Assembly: GCF_001273925.1 (NCBI RefSeq)
Contig: NZ_LIGG01000001.1
Coordinates: 3,385,671-3,421,463, forward strand
DNA from: Bacillus sp. FJAT-27251
Lineage (GTDB): Bacteria > Bacillota > Bacilli > Bacillales > Cytobacillaceae
Direction: 5' to 3'
Length of the DNA: 35,793 nucleotides
Positions within the stretch are counted from its first letter, which is position 1; each line of letters opens with the position of its first letter. Position numbers and translations under genes: made by a program. Positions 24,178-31,708 of this stretch are shown in pieces. The notes beneath the pieces were generated by a model, which did not search any database, was not told the origin of the DNA, and was given only the letters and a program-made list of their open reading frames with translations.

Positions 24178-24205
24178 AAAAAGCTGCCGCGCTATGGGCG
24201 GCAGC
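24178..24205 (-). terminator. Intrinsic terminator of the catalase pseudogene
   Basis: GCTGCCGC / GCGGCAGC (24183-24190 and 24198-24205), a perfect 8-bp stem, followed on the minus strand by TTTTTAAA. Confidence 0.82.
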
Positions 24206-24221
24206 AATATGGTGGCAGTCA

Positions 24222-25048
24222 TTATCTCTTGAAAGTTCCATCCATTGGCAATGTATTATGCAAATTGGACGGCGCAGGCTTTAGCACTGGCTTTTCTCCT
24301 TCAGGCACCGGCTCGCTGACATATTCATATTCCCCTTGTCCATCAAGTGCAGGGCCTTGTGCCCAGCGGCCGGTGCTGCTTTCTTCACCCTCTGAAAAAT
24401 TATAGAGCTTATAGGAAACATCCAGTCTTTCTTTTTCACGCGGGAAGGTGCTTGGCACCAATAATCCTTCCTGTTCTTCGAGTTCGGCAATAGCAGCGGC
24501 CCATTGATTCTGGTGATAGGCATCACGGGCGATCAAGACTGACAGCAGCCCCGGTCATTGGTCATTTCATATAGACGGACAGCTTGCAGCCTTGCCTGCG
24601 ATTCAGCATTCAGGTTTGCCCGGAAATCAGCGAGCAGGTTTCCGCTGGAAACAATATAGTTCCCCATCCACGGATTTCCGACGCTGTCAGAAGGACGTGC
24701 ACCCAGGCCAGCGACAATCGCATGCTGCGGATTCATGCCTCCCATAACTGCACCCACAACAGGGTCCTGTGCTGCTTCTTCCTGAATATTGACAGGTGCG
24801 TCATCAAGAAGACGGGCAACCATTGTAGCCAGCATTTCAACATGGCCAATTTCTTCTGTTCCAATATCCAGCAGCAAATCCTTATATTTTTGGTTGCCCC
24901 TTACGGCCCAACCCTGGAATAGATATTGCATCATGACACTCATTTCACCGTATTGGCCGCCGATAAGCTCTTGAAGCTTTTTGGCAAAAAGCGGGTCTGG
25001 ACGTTCTGGCATTGCTTCAAATTGCAATTCTTTTATGTGACGAAACAT
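24222..25048 (-). pseudogene. Manganese catalase, split by a frameshift
   Basis: The two pieces (24533-25048 and 24222-24536, minus strand) together cover a di-manganese catalase, which breaks down hydrogen peroxide. The first piece has the ligand helices QYGEMSVMMQYLFQGW, GTEEIGHVEMLATMVARLL and ANLNAESQARLQAVRLYEMT. It then reads out of frame at NDRGCCQS and stops. The other frame continues with LIARDAYHQNQWAAAIAELE, which supplies the last His ligand, and the usual C-terminal tail. At the junction (about 24540-24556) either one base is missing from GACCGGGG or about ten bases are deleted against the remembered family pattern NDPGVRDM. The rest looks intact, which suggests a recent mutation or a sequencing error. 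It resembles B. subtilis YdbD. The original ATG has AGGA six bases upstream. Confidence 0.85.
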
Positions 25049-25164
25049 TTTATTTCCTGCTGTCCATTTACTATCAACCTGTAATGATTGTCCAAGGGAC
25101 TATTCCCTTTGAAGGAGGAAAAAAACAGCAATTTCCTTGCAGGAATATTTTACATGGAGTTGAA

Positions 25165-26115
25165 CTATTTGAACCATCCTTTTTTCCTGAACCAAAAGAA
25201 CATGCCTAACCCGATAACAAGCATCAGCAGCAGGACACTGTAATAGCCATATTTCCACTCCAGTTCCGGCATATTGGCAAAATTCATTCCATATATCCCG
25301 GCGATGAATGTCAATGGCATGAAAATGGTGGTGATGACAGTAAGGACTTTCATGACCCGGTTTGTTTCGTGAGAATTCAAGGAAAGATAGCTGTCGCGAA
25401 TATCGGTTGTCAGTTCGCGGTTGGCTTCCACCATTTCACTTAACTTCAGCAAATGGTCATGGATGTCAGAAAAATATTCAATGTTCGTCAGCTGCCCCTT
25501 GATCCTTTGTGAATTTAGAATCCTGTATACCAAGTCCCTCATTGGGCTGATTGTGTGCCTCAACGAAAGCAAATCATGCCTCGTATCGAATAATCGTTCA
25601 AGCAGTGATTCCATTGTTTCCTCTCCGGAATTTTCGTCAAGGTCATTTAGTACGTCTTCAATCTTGTAGACCAGGGGGAAATAATTATCGACGATTTTAT
25701 CCAGAACATGGTACAGTACGAGACCAGGATCCCAAATCCTTGCATCGGTGGAGTATTTGAGTCTTTTCCAGACATCGTTCAACTCGGCGGAAGGTTGTTG
25801 ATGGAAGGTAACGATATATTTCTCGGAAAGGAAAAAATTGACCTCTTCCTTTGCCAATGTCCGATGGTTGAGTGAATGGAAAACAAAAAAAATATGGTTT
25901 TCATAATAGTCAAGCTTCGGCCTTTGAAGCCGGTGCAGGCAATCCTCAATGGACAGCGGATGAAAATGGAGAGGGTTCCTCAGCGAGACGCTCTCTTCTT
26001 TAGTAGGTTCATGAAAATCAATCCAATACCATTTAAAATCCCCGTCCACTAGTTCGTTTAGCGGCAGGTCGTGGATGATCTGGTTTTGCTGGTTAATAGC
26101 CAATGTTCGAATCAT
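25165..26115 (-). CDS. corA: CorA-family magnesium/cobalt transporter
   Basis: A 316-residue divalent-cation channel. The long cytosolic N-terminal domain (about 1-250) ends in the extended helix SLNSHETNRVMKVLTVITTI that leads into the first membrane helix. The pore signature YGMN (GIYGMNFANMPE) follows, then the second helix (YYSVLLLMLVIGLGMFFWF) and a basic C-terminus RKKGWFK. All features are those of a full-length CorA, which forms a pentamer gated by internal Mg2+. The minus-strand start ATG follows AGGAGA. Transcribed alone. Confidence 0.93.
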   Translation of the reverse strand: MIRTLAINQQNQIIHDLPLNELVDGDFKWYWIDFHEPTKEESVSLRNPLHFHPLSIEDCLHRLQRPKLDYYENHIFFVFHSLNHRTLAKEEVNFFLSEKYIVTFHQQPSAELNDVWKRLKYSTDARIWDPGLVLYHVLDKIVDNYFPLVYKIEDVLNDLDENSGEETMESLLERLFDTRHDLLSLRHTISPMRDLVYRILNSQRIKGQLTNIEYFSDIHDHLLKLSEMVEANRELTTDIRDSYLSLNSHETNRVMKVLTVITTIFMPLTFIAGIYGMNFANMPELEWKYGYYSVLLLMLVIGLGMFFWFRKKGWFK

Positions 26116-26276
26116 ATGGTCTCCTCTTTAGTAAAAACTTTCTATTCTATTTTAAACGAAGACGTTAAAAGAAAAAACAAGCCTGCTCAATAAGTGTCAA
26201 ATCAAGTTTGGGAAGGGTAAAGGGATATGGAGTTTGGTATGATATAAAAAGATTGAGAAGAAGGGAGCGCTGAAAA

Positions 26277-26510
26277 ATGGGAGAGTGCAAAATCGACCAC
26301 AGCCTTGAAGATGTGAGAAAGAAATACGAGGATCAGGCAGGGTTTTTGCCAACAGAAATGAAACCGCTGTTTGAACAATTTTTTACCGAAGAACACACTC
26401 AGGATATTCTTAATGATGTTTTCCATTTATTGAAAAAATATGACCTGGCAAGCGAGGAGGAAAAGCAGGAAAGGACGAACCGCTTGTATATGGTCCTGAA
26501 GAATGTGTAG
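26277..26510 (+). CDS. 77-residue helical protein of unknown function
   Basis: The ATG at 26277 follows GAAGGGAG by nine bases. The product, MGECKIDHSLEDVRKKYEDQ onward, is charged and predicted all-helical (PLFEQFFTEEHTQDILNDVF, HLLKKYDLASEEEKQERTNR). No membrane segment. A strong terminator follows immediately. I do not recognise the family, though short helical proteins of this type are common in Bacilli. Confidence 0.75.
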   Translation: MGECKIDHSLEDVRKKYEDQAGFLPTEMKPLFEQFFTEEHTQDILNDVFHLLKKYDLASEEEKQERTNRLYMVLKNV

Positions 26511-26531
26511 CAGCGCTGAATGGCGTTGTGA

Positions 26532-26559
26532 GGCTGCCGGGAAACCCGGCAGCCTTTTT
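26532..26559 (+). terminator. Intrinsic terminator of the 77-residue gene
   Basis: GGCTGCCGGG / CCCGGCAGCC (26532-26541 and 26545-26554), a perfect 10-bp stem with an AAA loop and TTTTTA. Confidence 0.9.
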
Positions 26560-26580
26560 ATCGTGTCCGAAACAGGGTGT

Positions 26581-26944
26581 CATTCGGACAGCCTGGGAGG
26601 AAACGAGGAGGGTCGAGTCCGAATAGGGGCGCCATTCGGACAGCCTGGGAGGAAACGAGGAGGGTCGAGTCCGAATAGGGGCGCCATTCGGACAGCCTGG
26701 GAGGAAACGAGGAGGGTCGCGTCCGAATAGGGGCGCCATTCGGACAGCTTGGGAAGAAAAGAGGAGCGACGAGTCCGAAACGCCGCGTCATTCGGACAGC
26801 CTGGGAGGAAACGAGGAGGGTCGAGTCCGAATAGGGTCGTCATTCGGACAGCTTTGGAGGAAACGAGGAGCGACGAGTCCGAATAGGGTCACCATTCGGA
26901 CAGCCTGTGAGGAAATGAGGAGAGTCAAGTCCGAATATGGTCTG
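26581..26944. repeat. Seven tandem 52-bp repeats with internal inverted motifs
   Basis: CATTCGGACAG begins at 26581, 26633, 26685, 26737, 26789, 26841 and 26893, an exact 52-bp period. Units 1-3 are almost identical; units 4-7 vary in the middle (GGGTCGAG vs GCGACGAG). Each unit carries ATTCGGAC and later GTCCGAAT, so GTCCGAAT-N9-ATTCGGAC forms a hairpin across every unit junction. A partial unit with GTCCGAA precedes the array (26565-26580). No unique spacers are present, so this is not CRISPR. The array lies between a terminator and the MFS gene; no protein is supported. Confidence 0.92.
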
Positions 26945-27090
26945 TTAACCCAACAAGGCCTCAACGAAACACTGCTTTACCAATCGTATCTTTACGCCTT
27001 AGACTTTTGTCATTCCTTCTACTTTAAGTCCAATAAAAATCCACTTATATTTCATAAAAATTTTGCTTGATTGAAGGAGGAGTTGGCAGT
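26945..27090. other. Leader region between the 52-bp array and the MFS gene
   Basis: A+T-rich, 146 bases. It ends in a strong AAGGAGG (27074-27080) that serves the short ORF at 27091. No clear promoter hexamers were assigned. Confidence 0.4.
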
Positions 27091-27198
27091 ATGATTAGAT
27101 GGATTTTTAGAGTTGTATTATTTGGAATCAGAAAGAAGAGAACTGCATGCATAGTCGCTCTGACAGGAACGAGTGGAACGAAAAAAACAGCAAGATGA
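27091..27198 (+). CDS. Candidate 35-residue ORF overlapping the MFS gene start
   Basis: The ATG at 27091 follows AAGGAGG by ten bases, the best ribosome site in the region. The product is basic and hydrophobic: MIRWIFRVVLFGIRKKRTAC plus 15 residues. It overlaps the first 52 bases of the MFS gene in another frame. It may be a leader peptide that couples translation of the MFS gene, or the first part of the MFS gene separated by a frameshift. Confidence 0.45.
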   Translation: MIRWIFRVVLFGIRKKRTACIVALTGTSGTKKTAR

Positions 27199-28391
27199 AC
27201 GGAATTGCCTCAACCATTGTGCTATCCATGACCAATAACTATTTTGCCTTATTTGCCATAAGTGTGCTTGGTGCGACAAATTACCAGGTCGGCCTGATTA
27301 GTTCGCTCCCACAAATAGTTGGGATGGCCGCCATGGTCCTTGGCACCATCATAATGGGCAGACTGAAGGAAAAGAAAAAGTTTACTAGTTACTCCATTTT
27401 CATAACAAGATTGTTTTTATTAGGTATGTTTTTTGTTTTGTATCTGCCTCTTGAGTATCGAGCTGGGGTTTTCGTCCTTCTTGTTGGTTTAATGAATCTG
27501 CCGGGCTCTATATCCAATCTTAGCTGGCAGGCTTTCATTGGTGATTTAATTCCCGACAGCCGCAGGAGTGTATTTTTCAGTGAAAGAAACAGAGTTCTGA
27601 CGATTGCGGGCATGGCCATTACACTCTCGATTGGCATTGTGCTTCAATTATTTGATAAGAACAGCCCATTGCCGTTCCAGATTCTGTTTGTTTTAGCATT
27701 TGGCTTTGGCATCGTTGAAATTTTCTATTTGAACCGGCATATTGAAGTGAAAAAAACGTCAGTCGAGAAGAAAAAAATCAACTTTGGCTGGGATGCATAC
27801 CAGCATAAGCCTTTCATATATTTCCTGGTTTGCGGACTATTTTTTAATTTTGGCTGGCAAATGGCCTGGCCTCTGTTCAATATCTACAATATAAACGAGG
27901 CACATGCAACCGGGTTTTGGATCAGCCTGTTTACGGTAGGTAATCAGCTTGGGCAAATCCTTTCCTTCAGATGGTGGGGGAGGATGGCCGAGAAGTACAG
28001 CAACGCTAAAATGCTCGCTTTCTGTGCAGTCGGTATGGGAGCGGCTCCAACACTGAATATCCTTTCTGCCAACCTGGTTTACCTGACGCTTGTGAACCTA
28101 TTCAGCGGTATTTTTGTGGCCGGAACAGTCCTCCTTTTGTTTAATCAGCTGCTTGAGGTTAGCAGGGAAGAGAACCGCGGCAGCTATATTTCCCAATATA
28201 ATATTCTTCTTGCTATCATTGGCTTTGCGGCACCCCAGGCGGGGGTCTACCTGCTTGAGCAAACGAGCATGGATTTTGCCATGAATACAGCTAGCGTTAT
28301 AAGGGCAGCAAGCGGCGCTGTTTTTTTGTGGTTCTATTATCATATGAAAAAAAGCAGTTTTCATAATAAGGTTTTCGCCTATGAAAAGTGA
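27147..28391 (+). CDS. Major facilitator superfamily transporter
   Basis: A 414-residue integral membrane transporter with about 12 hydrophobic segments, starting STIVLSMTNNYFALFAISVL. The loop between helices 2 and 3 has the weak MFS motif MGRLKEKKKFTS, and NLSWQAFIGDLIPDSRRSVF is typical of MFS proteins with a D-P-x-R-R-like loop. The second half begins near FIYFLVCGLFFNFGWQMAWP. Substrate unknown. The start is unsure: ATG 27147 has only a weak site, and ATG 27195 (MNGIAST) is possible. A strong terminator follows. Confidence 0.85.
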   Translation: MHSRSDRNEWNEKNSKMNGIASTIVLSMTNNYFALFAISVLGATNYQVGLISSLPQIVGMAAMVLGTIIMGRLKEKKKFTSYSIFITRLFLLGMFFVLYLPLEYRAGVFVLLVGLMNLPGSISNLSWQAFIGDLIPDSRRSVFFSERNRVLTIAGMAITLSIGIVLQLFDKNSPLPFQILFVLAFGFGIVEIFYLNRHIEVKKTSVEKKKINFGWDAYQHKPFIYFLVCGLFFNFGWQMAWPLFNIYNINEAHATGFWISLFTVGNQLGQILSFRWWGRMAEKYSNAKMLAFCAVGMGAAPTLNILSANLVYLTLVNLFSGIFVAGTVLLLFNQLLEVSREENRGSYISQYNILLAIIGFAAPQAGVYLLEQTSMDFAMNTASVIRAASGAVFLWFYYHMKKSSFHNKVFAYEK

Positions 28392-28438
28392 CAGAAGGAA
28401 CGTTATATAGACTACCATAAAAGCATAGCGGCCTTCCT

Positions 28439-28468
28439 AAAAACACCTCCGATTTGGAGGTGTTTTTA
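28439..28468 (+). terminator. Intrinsic terminator of the MFS gene
   Basis: AAAAACACCTCC / GGAGGTGTTTTT (28439-28450 and 28456-28467), a perfect 12-bp stem with a 5-base loop. Confidence 0.9.
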
Positions 28469-28661
28469 TTTTCCGCAAATTTCTGCCTATTTCTTACAAA
28501 ATAAAGGAAAAAGGAAAGAGTTGTCGAATTATTTAAAAAGTATTGACGGATTAAATGAAAAAGTACCATTATTTTAATTCATTTATCATTTAAACAGAGA
28601 CAATCCCACTTTATGCGTGCATAGACTTAAACATGCGACGGCAGGAAGGGGGCTGGGAATA

Positions 28662-28928
28662 ATGATTAACTGGAGAGTCCGGTTTAAGAACAAATCGTGG
28701 GTGCTGGCGGCCCTATCACAAGTGATGCTGGTTACCCAGGTTATCTTTCAAGCGCTAAACTTGTTAGGGCTCACAGAATTTCAACTTACACAGCAACTAC
28801 AAGGAGAGATACTTGCCCTTACAAATGGGGCCTTCATTATTATGTCAATGCTTGGTCTCATCCAGGATCCGACGACCAGAGGAATCAAGGATAGTGTAAG
28901 AGCCAGCAAGTATAGAAAGCCAAACTGA
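28662..28928 (+). CDS. Phage holin, phi-LC3 family, orphan copy
   Basis: An 88-residue membrane protein beginning MINWRVRFKNKSWVLAALSQ, the signature of phi-LC3-type holins. Two hydrophobic stretches (about 13-32 and 52-66) flank a short loop, and the conserved DPTTRGIKDS near the end is also typical. ATG 28662 is chosen because family members start there and AGGAAGGGGG precedes it. Holins make membrane pores that release endolysins, but no endolysin, portal or other phage gene is nearby, so the gene is a domesticated copy or has another role. Confidence 0.88.
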   Translation: MINWRVRFKNKSWVLAALSQVMLVTQVIFQALNLLGLTEFQLTQQLQGEILALTNGAFIIMSMLGLIQDPTTRGIKDSVRASKYRKPN

Positions 28929-29006
28929 TTTTTTTATTCATATTAAGGATACTAGTTTCATAGTAAGGGAAAGAGGAATATAGATGTAAAAAGGGGATGA
29001 CAACAT

Positions 29007-29228
29007 ATGAAATGGATATTATTAGCGATTGCTCCAATTATTCTTCTGTTACTGGTTGAGGAATTAAGCCAATGGTTCTGGAAAAGGTATATAAATGAAG
29101 CGGAAGCGAAACAAAGAGGGAGGCTGCGCAGCCTGCTGAAATTAGCCATGGAAAAAATAAGGGCCTGGGCTGCGAGCGTAAAAGTCAAAATGGACTTTAG
29201 GAAAAACGAGAAAGACCATTCTCATTAA
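29007..29228 (+). CDS. 73-residue single-pass membrane protein
   Basis: The ATG at 29007 follows AAAGGGGATGAC. An N-terminal hydrophobic segment (WILLAIAPIILLLLVEEL) is followed by a basic, amphipathic helical tail (RGRLRSLLKLAMEKIRAWAA, VKMDFRKNEKDHSH). It would insert with the tail in the cytosol. It follows the holin gene by 78 bases and may be co-transcribed. No family recognised. Confidence 0.72.
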   Translation: MKWILLAIAPIILLLLVEELSQWFWKRYINEAEAKQRGRLRSLLKLAMEKIRAWAASVKVKMDFRKNEKDHSH

Positions 29229-29243
29229 GGGAGGGGTCTTTTT
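29211..29243 (+). terminator. Terminator overlapping the 73-residue gene
   Basis: AAAGACC (29211-29217) pairs with GGTCTTT (29235-29241), followed by TT; the loop contains the stop codon. Confidence 0.65.
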
Positions 29244-29329
29244 CTAATGGTTTTGCGGTTAATTCTTTATGTCCCTGGAAGAAAAGCCCAATAACCGAAT
29301 AAAGTGATGGGCTTGTCTTTCAGTCCAGC

Positions 29330-29725
29330 TTAAAGAACTTTCACATAAAAGGTACGGAGACGCGGCCCATCGAACTCGCAAAAATAGATTCCTTGCCAGG
29401 TACCCAATAGCAATTGGCCTTCTGTAATGATTACATGCTGGGAACTTCCAACCGTGCTGGCTTTCAAGTGGGCGGCAGTGTTTCCCTCCATATGCCTGTC
29501 CTGCCTGTGATTCCAGGGATATACTTCATCAAAGCGGCGGATCATGTCCATTTTTACGTCTGGGTCTGCATTTTCATTGATGGTCATTCCTGCGGTTGTA
29601 TGGGGACAATAGACGACAATCGAGCCTTCCTGAATGCCTTTCTCCTTAATAAAATCTTCTACCTGTTGGGTGATGTCAACCATTTCATCTCGGGTGCCCG
29701 TTTTTAAGGTGAATTTTTTTAGCAT
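29330..29725 (-). CDS. yugU: YjbQ/UPF0047 family protein, YugU-like
   Basis: A 131-residue cytosolic protein of the YjbQ family. Diagnostic parts are [20 protein letters not shown] (conserved His, Thr and Glu), the [12 protein letters not shown] stretch and the [15 protein letters not shown] ending. E. coli YjbQ shows weak thiamin phosphate synthase activity, but the physiological role is unsettled. The length is normal and the ATG has AAAGGAG seven bases upstream. Transcribed alone. Confidence 0.9.
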   Translation of the reverse strand: MLKKFTLKTGTRDEMVDITQQVEDFIKEKGIQEGSIVVYCPHTTAGMTINENADPDVKMDMIRRFDEVYPWNHRQDRHMEGNTAAHLKASTVGSSQHVIITEGQLLLGTWQGIYFCEFDGPRLRTFYVKVL

Positions 29726-29800
29726 ATGTACACTCCTTTAGCATTTCACTATTAAAATCTTACCATAAGACTTTCCATCAAACCAAAAAGCGTAATGAAG

Positions 29801-29831
29801 CAAGGATGGCCATCCAGCCATCCTTGTTGTA
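29801..29831. terminator. Hairpin after the DUF2188 gene
   Basis: CAAGGATGGC / GCCATCCTTG (29801-29810 and 29817-29826), a perfect 10-bp stem. The following T tract is poor on both strands, so termination is likely but not certain. Confidence 0.6.
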
Positions 29832-29840
29832 ATTAATACG

Positions 29841-30110
29841 TCATTTTTCCTGATAGTTGAATTGCTGCTCAATCTTGCCCTCATCATCATGGACTATGGC
29901 CATTGATCGGGAATCCTCTGCAAGGCGCTTGGCTTCTTTTACCGCTTCCGATTTGGAGCCCGTTGAATACTCTGGTTCGTCCTTTCCCTCGGCCTTTACC
30001 GCCCAGCCTTCTTCATCATGTGGAACTACATGGTACCAGGCTTCATCCGTGCCAGCACGGTCTTTGAAATATTGTTTTTGTTCATCGTTGTATTGTCTAT
30101 CATGTGCCAT
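29841..30110 (-). CDS. DUF2188 family protein
   Basis: An 89-residue hydrophilic protein. AWYHVVPHDEEGWAVKAEG with SKSEAVKEAKRLAEDSRS is the pattern of DUF2188, small stress-associated proteins of unknown function. The final part AIVHDDEGKIEQQFNYQ completes the fold. The start at 30110 has AAAGGGAGG eight bases upstream. A sigma-B-like promoter lies at 30143-30167, in line with general stress expression. Confidence 0.85.
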   Translation of the reverse strand: MAHDRQYNDEQKQYFKDRAGTDEAWYHVVPHDEEGWAVKAEGKDEPEYSTGSKSEAVKEAKRLAEDSRSMAIVHDDEGKIEQQFNYQEK

Positions 30111-30142
30111 TTTATTGCCTCCCTTTGAAATTTTATTAATTC

Positions 30143-30167
30143 TTACCCGCATGCGTAAAAGAAAAAC
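30143..30167 (-). promoter_or_regulatory. Sigma-B-like promoter of the DUF2188 gene
   Basis: On the minus strand: GTTTTT, 13-bp spacer, GGGTAA, against the consensus GTTTAA / GGGTAT. The start codon lies 33 bp downstream of the -10. Confidence 0.6.
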
Positions 30168-30203
30168 ATGTCATAATGACTGTAAGTCTGGAAAGGGAGC
30201 AAA

Positions 30204-30317
30204 ATGGAAAAAATGACAACATGTACGCCTTGCCACCATATACTAATAGCAGAAGGTACATTTGTTGCGAAGTATGTTGGCAGTCTAAACCCAAATAATG
30301 TGGTGATAAAAAAGTGA
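30204..30317 (+). CDS. 37-residue CxxC mini-protein coupled to ykuK
   Basis: The ATG at 30204 follows GAAAGGGAG. The product begins MEKMTTCTPCHHILIAEGTF and has a CTPCHH motif that could bind metal or form a disulfide. Its TGA stop overlaps the GTG start of ykuK (GTGA at 30314-30317), a classical coupling arrangement. No family recognised; the overlap and ribosome site are the main evidence. Confidence 0.62.
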   Translation: MEKMTTCTPCHHILIAEGTFVAKYVGSLNPNNVVIKK

Positions 30318-30850
30318 ACAGGGATACTGGAGCCACCTACCTATTTAGGAATCTGCAGGAACAGGCAATGACATTTGAACAGGTGTTTGGACGGATACTG
30401 AAATTCATGATGCGGAACCCAACGGGAAATTATCGGCTTATTGTTGGCACTGATTCACAAGTCCACTGCGACCGGACCGTTTTTATAACAGGAATTGTCA
30501 TTCAGAATGCGGGAAAAGGTGCATGGGCGTGTATCAGGGAATCAATTATTCCAAGAAAAATGCTGCATTTGCATGAACGGATCAGCTATGAAACATCCCT
30601 AACGGAAGAAATCGTTTATTTGTTCAGCGAAGAACATAAAAACAGGATGATTGATATTGTCTTGCCACATATCTATAAAGGGGCAACTTTCACGATGGAA
30701 GGTCATCTTGATATCGGAGCCGGCAAGCGCAACAAAACACGTGAATTCGTCAAAGAAATGGTTTCACGCCTGGAGTCGATAGGGGTAGAACCAAAAATTA
30801 AACCCGAGGCATTCGTGGCTTCAAGCTATGCCAACCGGTATACCAAATAA
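30314..30850 (+). CDS. ykuK: YkuK family RNase H-like protein (DUF458)
   Basis: A 178-residue protein of the DUF458/YkuK family with a predicted ribonuclease H-like fold. Diagnostic parts are LIVGTDSQVHCDRTVFITGI near residue 43 (first acidic residue), the ERISYETSLTEEI helix and the C-terminal VEPKIKPEAFVASSYANRYT. The start is GTG at 30314, with GGTGA eight bases upstream, overlapping the stop of the CxxC mini-protein. Length agrees with B. subtilis YkuK (about 172). Function is unknown. Confidence 0.87.
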   Translation: MNRDTGATYLFRNLQEQAMTFEQVFGRILKFMMRNPTGNYRLIVGTDSQVHCDRTVFITGIVIQNAGKGAWACIRESIIPRKMLHLHERISYETSLTEEIVYLFSEEHKNRMIDIVLPHIYKGATFTMEGHLDIGAGKRNKTREFVKEMVSRLESIGVEPKIKPEAFVASSYANRYTK

Positions 30851-30916
30851 CAACAGGAAAACTGGCCTGATTGGACATGAAAAAACCGATCGATTTCGTT
30901 ATATAAAATGGTTACA

Positions 30917-30945
30917 AAAAAGCACATCGCGCTGATGTGCTTTTT
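30917..30945. terminator. Bidirectional terminator between ykuK and racA
   Basis: AAAAAGCACAT / ATGTGCTTTTT (30917-30927 and 30935-30945), a perfect 11-bp stem serving convergent genes; its right edge touches the racA stop. Confidence 0.88.
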
Positions 30946-31459
30946 ATAGTCCCAGAAAGGAGCTAATGAAGTTTTTCTTTTTGAATTTTCGAAAGAAGCT
31001 TTTTTCTTCCGAGGAAGCCGCGACTAAGGCTTCCGCTTCAGGTACTTCTGCCAGTTTTTCTTCCAGTATTTCAATCCGCTCCGTCAGGGTTTGGATACAA
31101 TCATTGAGCTCTTCAATTTCCCTGCGGTGCTGCAGCAGCTGGTAGGAAACAATTTCGTCTGCTTTGCGTTCCATTTTCCTTTCCAGTTCCGAAACTTTGG
31201 CTGCCAAACCTACATGCTCAGGGTGGTTGTCTCTTTTTACGACAGCCCGTCGATTTTCTTTTGTTGCAGCAGCAATATCCTGAAGCAGGACTCCATTGTT
31301 CACTTGCTCCTGAATCTTCCTTAATACCTGAATACTATCCTCGGAAAAAACATAATGGCCCAGTTCATTGCGATCCATTTTCAGATTGGCTTGTTTTACC
31401 CATCGTTGAATGGTGCTTTGGGAAACGCCCAGCAATTTTGCGACTGCATTTGTATTCAT
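30944..31459 (-). CDS. racA: RacA, chromosome-anchoring sporulation protein
   Basis: RacA tethers the chromosome origin to the cell pole at the start of sporulation through DivIVA. The 171-residue protein has the MerR-like N-terminal DNA-binding domain (MNTNAVAKLLGVSQSTIQRW and the NELGHYVFSEDSIQVL wing), a central coiled coil (about 85-145, SELERKMERKADEIVSYQLL onward), and a basic C-terminal tail KSFFRKFKKKNFISSFLGL that fits the membrane/DivIVA-binding end. Slightly shorter than B. subtilis RacA (184). Its presence implies a sporulating organism. Confidence 0.88.
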   Translation of the reverse strand: MNTNAVAKLLGVSQSTIQRWVKQANLKMDRNELGHYVFSEDSIQVLRKIQEQVNNGVLLQDIAAATKENRRAVVKRDNHPEHVGLAAKVSELERKMERKADEIVSYQLLQHRREIEELNDCIQTLTERIEILEEKLAEVPEAEALVAASSEEKSFFRKFKKKNFISSFLGL

Positions 31460-31708
31460 TCCAATCTCCTCCCCATTAAGTAAATTCGCCGCACAGGATG
31501 GGAATCCTTTGTTAGCGACAAAACAAGTTTCCGTTCGTCAAGGTTATCCCCTAATCATGCCGATTTCATGATTGTTGTCGAAAGCAGTCAAGTTAGGTAC
31601 GTTTATAAAAAAGAGATAAAGGAAATCAGAAGAAGGAGGATGTTCTATATTTGTAATGATGGATAGAAAGGATTAAACTTTTACTATCAAGGAATTGAGG
31701 TGTTTCTA
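31460..31708. other. Intergenic region between racA and nadE
   Basis: 249 bases between divergent genes. A strong AAGGAGG at about 31635 is followed only by a tiny ORF (ATGATGGATAGAAAGGATTAA region near 31657), which may be a leader element. No promoter was assigned with confidence. Confidence 0.4.

Noticed and set aside
26410-26843. Several 75-109 codon frames across the 52-bp repeat array
   Set aside because: All derive from the tandem repeat; frames change from unit to unit and none has a start signal.
26581-26944. CRISPR array
   Set aside because: The units are directly contiguous 52-bp copies without unique spacers, and there are no cas genes nearby.
28662-28928. Prophage region
   Set aside because: Only the holin is phage-like; no integrase, structural or endolysin gene and no attachment sites were seen.
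31635-31677. Tiny ORFs after a strong AAGGAGG upstream of nadE
   Set aside because: Six to eight codons only; could be a leader but cannot be supported as a gene.
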